From an uncultured Eubacteriales bacterium (GTDB lineage Bacteria > Bacillota > Clostridia > Oscillospirales > Acutalibacteraceae), in contig CABQAC010000078.1 of assembly GCA_902462035.1 (NCBI GenBank), forward strand, positions 1 to 8,616: DNA of 8,616 bases. Direction: 5' to 3'. The stretch's first letter is position 1, and the number at the start of each line of letters is the position of its first letter. Of this stretch, positions 6,667 to 8,616 are shown piece by piece. Below the pieces are notes generated by a model, which made no database searches, was not told the origin of the DNA, and saw only the letters and a list, made by a program, of their open reading frames with translations. Both the position numbers and the translations under genes were made by a program.

Positions 6667-6694
6667 TTATCCTAACATATGGATCTCCTTTTTT
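6667..6694 (-). other. Strong ribosome binding site with a three-codon start-stop reading frame
   Basis: On the minus strand AAAAAAGGAGAT is followed six bases later by ATG TTA GGA TAA (6678-6667), coding only M-L-G. It is the best ribosome binding site in the MBOAT leader, yet lies 64 bases upstream of the MBOAT start and is not in its frame. It may be a minimal leader frame that loads or stalls ribosomes, or a relic. Confidence 0.4.
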
Positions 6695-6739
6695 CAACAA
6701 AACAACCGTTAAAATTTCGTTATGACGGGTTACAAGCTT

Positions 6740-6767
6740 GACATTGTTCTTTAAAATTAGACATTGT
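6740..6767. repeat. Direct repeat GACATTGT, two copies 20 bp apart
   Basis: GACATTGT occurs at 6740-6747 and 6760-6767. The 20-bp spacing is about two turns of the helix, so both copies face the same side. They lie between and across the divergent promoters, where a regulator site would be expected. No known regulator motif was recognised. Confidence 0.45.
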
Positions 6768-6792
6768 ATTATAGCACACTAGATGTTATAAT
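6764..6792 (+). promoter_or_regulatory. Promoter of the degV-family gene
   Basis: TTGTAT (6764-6769) is followed after 17 bases by TATAAT (6787-6792), predicting a start near 6799 and a leader of about 75 bases. An alternative, TTGTTC (6744-6749) with TATTAT (6767-6772) and a 17-base spacer, lies just upstream. A consensus TTGACA at 6738-6743 has no -10 at proper distance. Confidence 0.5.
6768..6773 (-). promoter_or_regulatory. Extended -10 promoter of the MBOAT-DHHW operon
   Basis: The minus strand reads TGC-TATAAT, a perfect extended -10 (6773-6768). The -35 region is poor, about TTTATT sixteen bases upstream, which extended -10 promoters tolerate. It predicts a start near 6761 and a leader of about 160 bases. 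It overlaps the divergent promoter elements for degV. Confidence 0.5.
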
Positions 6793-6873
6793 AAATCAGT
6801 CTAGATTGCCTACGAAAGCAAAATACAATCCGTATTCTCCATTCGAAGTAAAAAGCAGGAAGGGTTGAAGTCA

Positions 6874-7723
6874 ATGTCAAAAAAAGTAAAAAATCTGTGC
6901 GGACAGCACTTGTGACCTGACGCCCGAACTTTTGGAACGGTACGAAATCGACACCTTTGCGCTGCCCGTAAATTTGGGCGACAAGCCATGCCTGGACGGG
7001 GTGGACGTTCAGCCGGATGACCTTTACGAATACTACCGCACCACCGGCAAGCTGACCACGACCTCGGCGCCGTCGGTGCTGGAGTACCACGATTTCTTCA
7101 AACCTTACGCGGAGCAAAACCTTTCGGTTATTCATTTCAGCATCAGCTCCGAAATGACCATCACCCACCAAAATTGCCGCACCGCCACCGAGGAATTTGA
7201 GGATTTTTACGCCATCGACTCCCGGTCCCTGTCCTCCGGCATGGGACGGCTGGCCATTGAAGCCGCCATGATGGCCCAGGAAGGGATGGAAGCGCCCGCA
7301 ATCGTGGAGAAAATCAACGGAATGCGCGGCAAGATGGAAGTCAGCTTTATCCTGGACACGCTGGAATATATGTGGAAGGGCGGACGCTGCTCCGGCGTGA
7401 CCGCGCTGGGCGCCAATATGCTCAAACTCAAACCCTGCATCGAAGTCAAGGACGGCAAGATGGAGGTCGGGAAAAAATACCGCGGTCATTTGGGCAACGT
7501 TCACGACGAATACATCGAAACCAAACTGAAAGGCCGCACCGATTTGGACCTGAGCCGTATTTTCATCACCCATTCGGGAATCGAACAGCAGTATTTAAAT
7601 CGCGCCGTGGCAAAGGTGCGGCAGGTCCAGCCATTTGGCGAGGTTATTGTGACCCGCGCGGGCTGTTCGGTATCGAACCATTGCGGCCCCGGCACCTTGG
7701 GCATTATTTTTATGAAAAAATAA
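6874..7723 (+). CDS. DegV family fatty-acid-binding protein (FakB-like), frame broken near the N-terminus
   Basis: DegV/FakB proteins bind a fatty acid and present it to the kinase FakA for phosphorylation. The ATG at 6874 has a GGAAGGG ribosome site nine bases upstream, but its frame stops after 13 codons. The adjacent frame is open from 6890 to the stop at 7721-7723 and reads KICADSTCDLTPELLERYE, the normal DegV N-terminus. Removing one A from the A-rich run AAAAAAAGTAAAAAA (6879-6893) joins them into MSKKVKICADSTCDL, about 282 residues, the usual family length. Family features are intact: TTTSAPS (61-67, fatty-acid carboxylate region), IDSRSLSSGMG, WKGGRCSGVTALGANMLKLKP and SNHCGPGT (267-274). 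No good in-frame start exists in the second frame; TTG at 6932 lacks a ribosome site and would lose the DSTCDLT motif. The break is either a sequencing error or a real mutation. No fakA gene is in the window. Confidence 0.88.
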
Positions 7724-7783
7724 CCGGACCGTGTTATTTTATCCCATCCTGCACTAAAAAACAGGAGCCTGGGGATTTTTCTT
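7717..7783 (+). terminator. Possible weak terminator(s) after degV
   Basis: AAAATAAC and GTTATTTT (7717-7724 and 7733-7740) form an A+T-rich 8-bp stem overlapping the stop codon. A second stem, TCCTG/CAGGA (7747-7751 and 7762-7766), is followed after eight bases by ATTTTT. Neither is strong, so partial read-through into the CpXC gene is plausible. Confidence 0.35.
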
Positions 7784-7834
7784 CTCAACATGCCTGAATG
7801 TGCCATTTTCCACAAAGGACCGGAGGATTGCGCC

Positions 7835-8500
7835 ATGTCGAAAAGCGTTTCCAAAAGCGTCACCTGCCCCCATTGCGGCTCGTTCGCCGCGGCGAAGATG
7901 TGGACAGTAGCCAATGTTTCCCAAAATCCGGAGCTCCGGGACAAAATCATGGACGAAAGTCTTTTTGACTGGCGGTGCCCCCATTGTCATGGACAGGCAC
8001 AGCTTGTTTCCCGTTGCCTGTACCACGATCAAAACCACAGGTTCATGGTGTTTTTGATTCCCGGCTTTTCGCTGCCTGTACTGGATGACGGCGGGCTGGA
8101 ACAGGAATTTCCCGAAGTCGCGCCGGTCATCAAACGGGTGGTGCCGGATTTGAATCACATGAAGGAAAAAATTTTAATTCTGGAAGCGGGCGCCAGCGAT
8201 CTGGCGGTGGAGCTTTCCAAGCTGGCGGTGGCCGGCCTGGTGGAAAAAAAGTACGGCAAACCAGTGGTTTCCGCTTTCTTTTGCAAGCTGGACCAAGCTT
8301 CCAACCAACTGGGCCTGTCGTTTTATTTAGCGGGCGAAACCGATCCGGTTTTGTTCGAAACAAGGGCGGCAGTCTATACCAAATCATTGGAAATTGTCGA
8401 TGAATTCGCCAAAGATGAAAAAACAAGCGCCCGCTTTCTCGCCATCGACAGCGAATGGGCCGGCCGCGTGCTCGGCCGCTACCGCGGGGACGGAGAATAG
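7835..8500 (+). CDS. CpXC-domain zinc-binding protein
   Basis: A 221-residue cytoplasmic protein without signal peptide or membrane segment. The N-terminal region (about 9-77) matches the CpXC pattern: TCPHCG (C11, C14), a spacer containing NPELRDKIMDESLFDWRCPHC (C48, C51), then LYHD and a hydrophobic strand ending in PG. The two CPHC pairs should hold one zinc ion. The remaining 140 or so residues are a mixed alpha/beta region that I do not recognise. Family function is not established, so none is assigned. Start: ATG at 7835 has GGAGG (7822-7826) eight bases upstream; an in-frame ATG at 7790 has no ribosome site and lies in the intergenic region. The gene is 111 bases downstream of degV in the same direction with only weak terminators between, so the two may be co-transcribed. 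Confidence 0.85.
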   Translation: MSKSVSKSVTCPHCGSFAAAKMWTVANVSQNPELRDKIMDESLFDWRCPHCHGQAQLVSRCLYHDQNHRFMVFLIPGFSLPVLDDGGLEQEFPEVAPVIKRVVPDLNHMKEKILILEAGASDLAVELSKLAVAGLVEKKYGKPVVSAFFCKLDQASNQLGLSFYLAGETDPVLFETRAAVYTKSLEIVDEFAKDEKTSARFLAIDSEWAGRVLGRYRGDGE

Positions 8501-8540
8501 CGTTTTAAAATCGATATAAGCCGCACGACTAGACCTGTAT

Positions 8541-8609
8541 CCGGCGGCTGCGCCTTTGCTTTGCTGCGGCGGTTTTTTGTGCAGGGAAGATCCGCCGTAC
8601 TTCTTTTTT
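8541..8609 (+). terminator. G+C-rich tail with probable terminator after the CpXC gene
   Basis: CGGCGG (8567-8572) is followed by T6, and its complement CCGCCG (8592-8597) precedes another run of six T (8604-8609). A competing copy, CCGGCGG, lies at 8541-8547. Either the 8567/8592 hairpin with the second T run, or an imperfect hairpin ending at the first, could terminate transcription. The exact structure is unclear by eye, and the window ends seven bases later with no gene start visible. Confidence 0.4.
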
Positions 8610-8616
8610 AATTATC

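Noticed and set aside
6603..6678. MBOAT gene extended upstream to the ATG at 6678 by correcting a frameshift
   Set aside because: Dropping one G would join the frames, but the added residues (WCRHTGVFRKCW and similar) resemble translated noncoding sequence. The normal family N-terminus MVFSSLEFLYLF already begins at 6602 with its own ribosome site.
6879..6886. A AAA AAA G heptamer as a programmed -1 ribosomal frameshift site for degV
   Set aside because: A -1 shift from the ATG frame leads to a frame other than the DegV one. Restoring DegV needs loss of one base (a +1 shift), so this signal has the wrong direction.
6779..7573. A 264-codon open frame on the minus strand
   Set aside because: It is the antisense shadow of the degV gene and runs through its promoter; the translation is His/Phe/Gly-rich with no domain, typical of a shadow frame.
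1..8616. tRNA, rRNA, CRISPR array, insertion sequence or phage genes
   Set aside because: No cloverleaf, regularly spaced repeat array, transposase motif or terminal inverted repeat was seen on either strand by eye.

Overview
The window looks like chromosome from a Gram-positive, low-to-middle G+C anaerobe, most likely a Clostridia member near the Oscillospiraceae/Ruminococcaceae. This is inferred from the gene families (IscR-type Rrf2 regulator, DegV fatty-acid-binding protein, CpXC protein, MBOAT/DHHW pair, single-gene lipoprotein), strong GGAGG-type ribosome binding sites, Ser-rich extracellular linkers, and A+T-rich promoter regions between G+C-richer genes. No RNA gene, insertion sequence, phage gene or CRISPR array was seen.

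Layout. 1-898 (minus): the N-terminal 299 codons of a DEDDh 3'-5' exonuclease with a zinc ribbon behind the nuclease domain; the gene continues past the left edge. 1049-1873 (minus): a stand-alone amino-acid-type solute-binding lipoprotein. 2156-2572 (plus): an Rrf2/IscR-like regulator with three cysteines, divergent from the lipoprotein across a two-promoter region. 2592-2625: a bidirectional terminator shared with the next gene. 2629-3618 (minus): an uncharacterised Ser/Thr/Pro-rich membrane-anchored surface protein. 3798-5138 and 5187-6602 (minus): a two-gene operon for a DHHW-family (AlgJ/AlgX-like) protein and an MBOAT (AlgI/DltB-like) membrane O-acyltransferase. 6603-6873: a divergent promoter region. 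6874-7723 (plus): a DegV-family fatty-acid-binding protein whose frame is broken by one extra base in an A-rich tract near the start. 7835-8500 (plus): a CpXC-domain zinc protein. 8501-8616: a G+C-rich tail, probably holding a terminator.

How the genes may work together. The MBOAT and DHHW proteins fit the usual two-part arrangement in which a membrane acyltransferase moves acyl groups across the membrane and a surface SGNH-like protein places them on a polymer. The next gene in the same orientation encodes another surface protein with similar Ser-rich linkers, but it lies beyond a strong terminator and is probably a separate unit. A fatty-acid-binding DegV protein is transcribed divergently from the acyltransferase, with nearly overlapping promoters. 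Shared control of acyl-group handling is possible but unproven. The most concrete anomaly is the degV frameshift. The other points worth checking are the exonuclease-zinc ribbon architecture, the three-gene surface cassette, and the repeats in the promoter regions.
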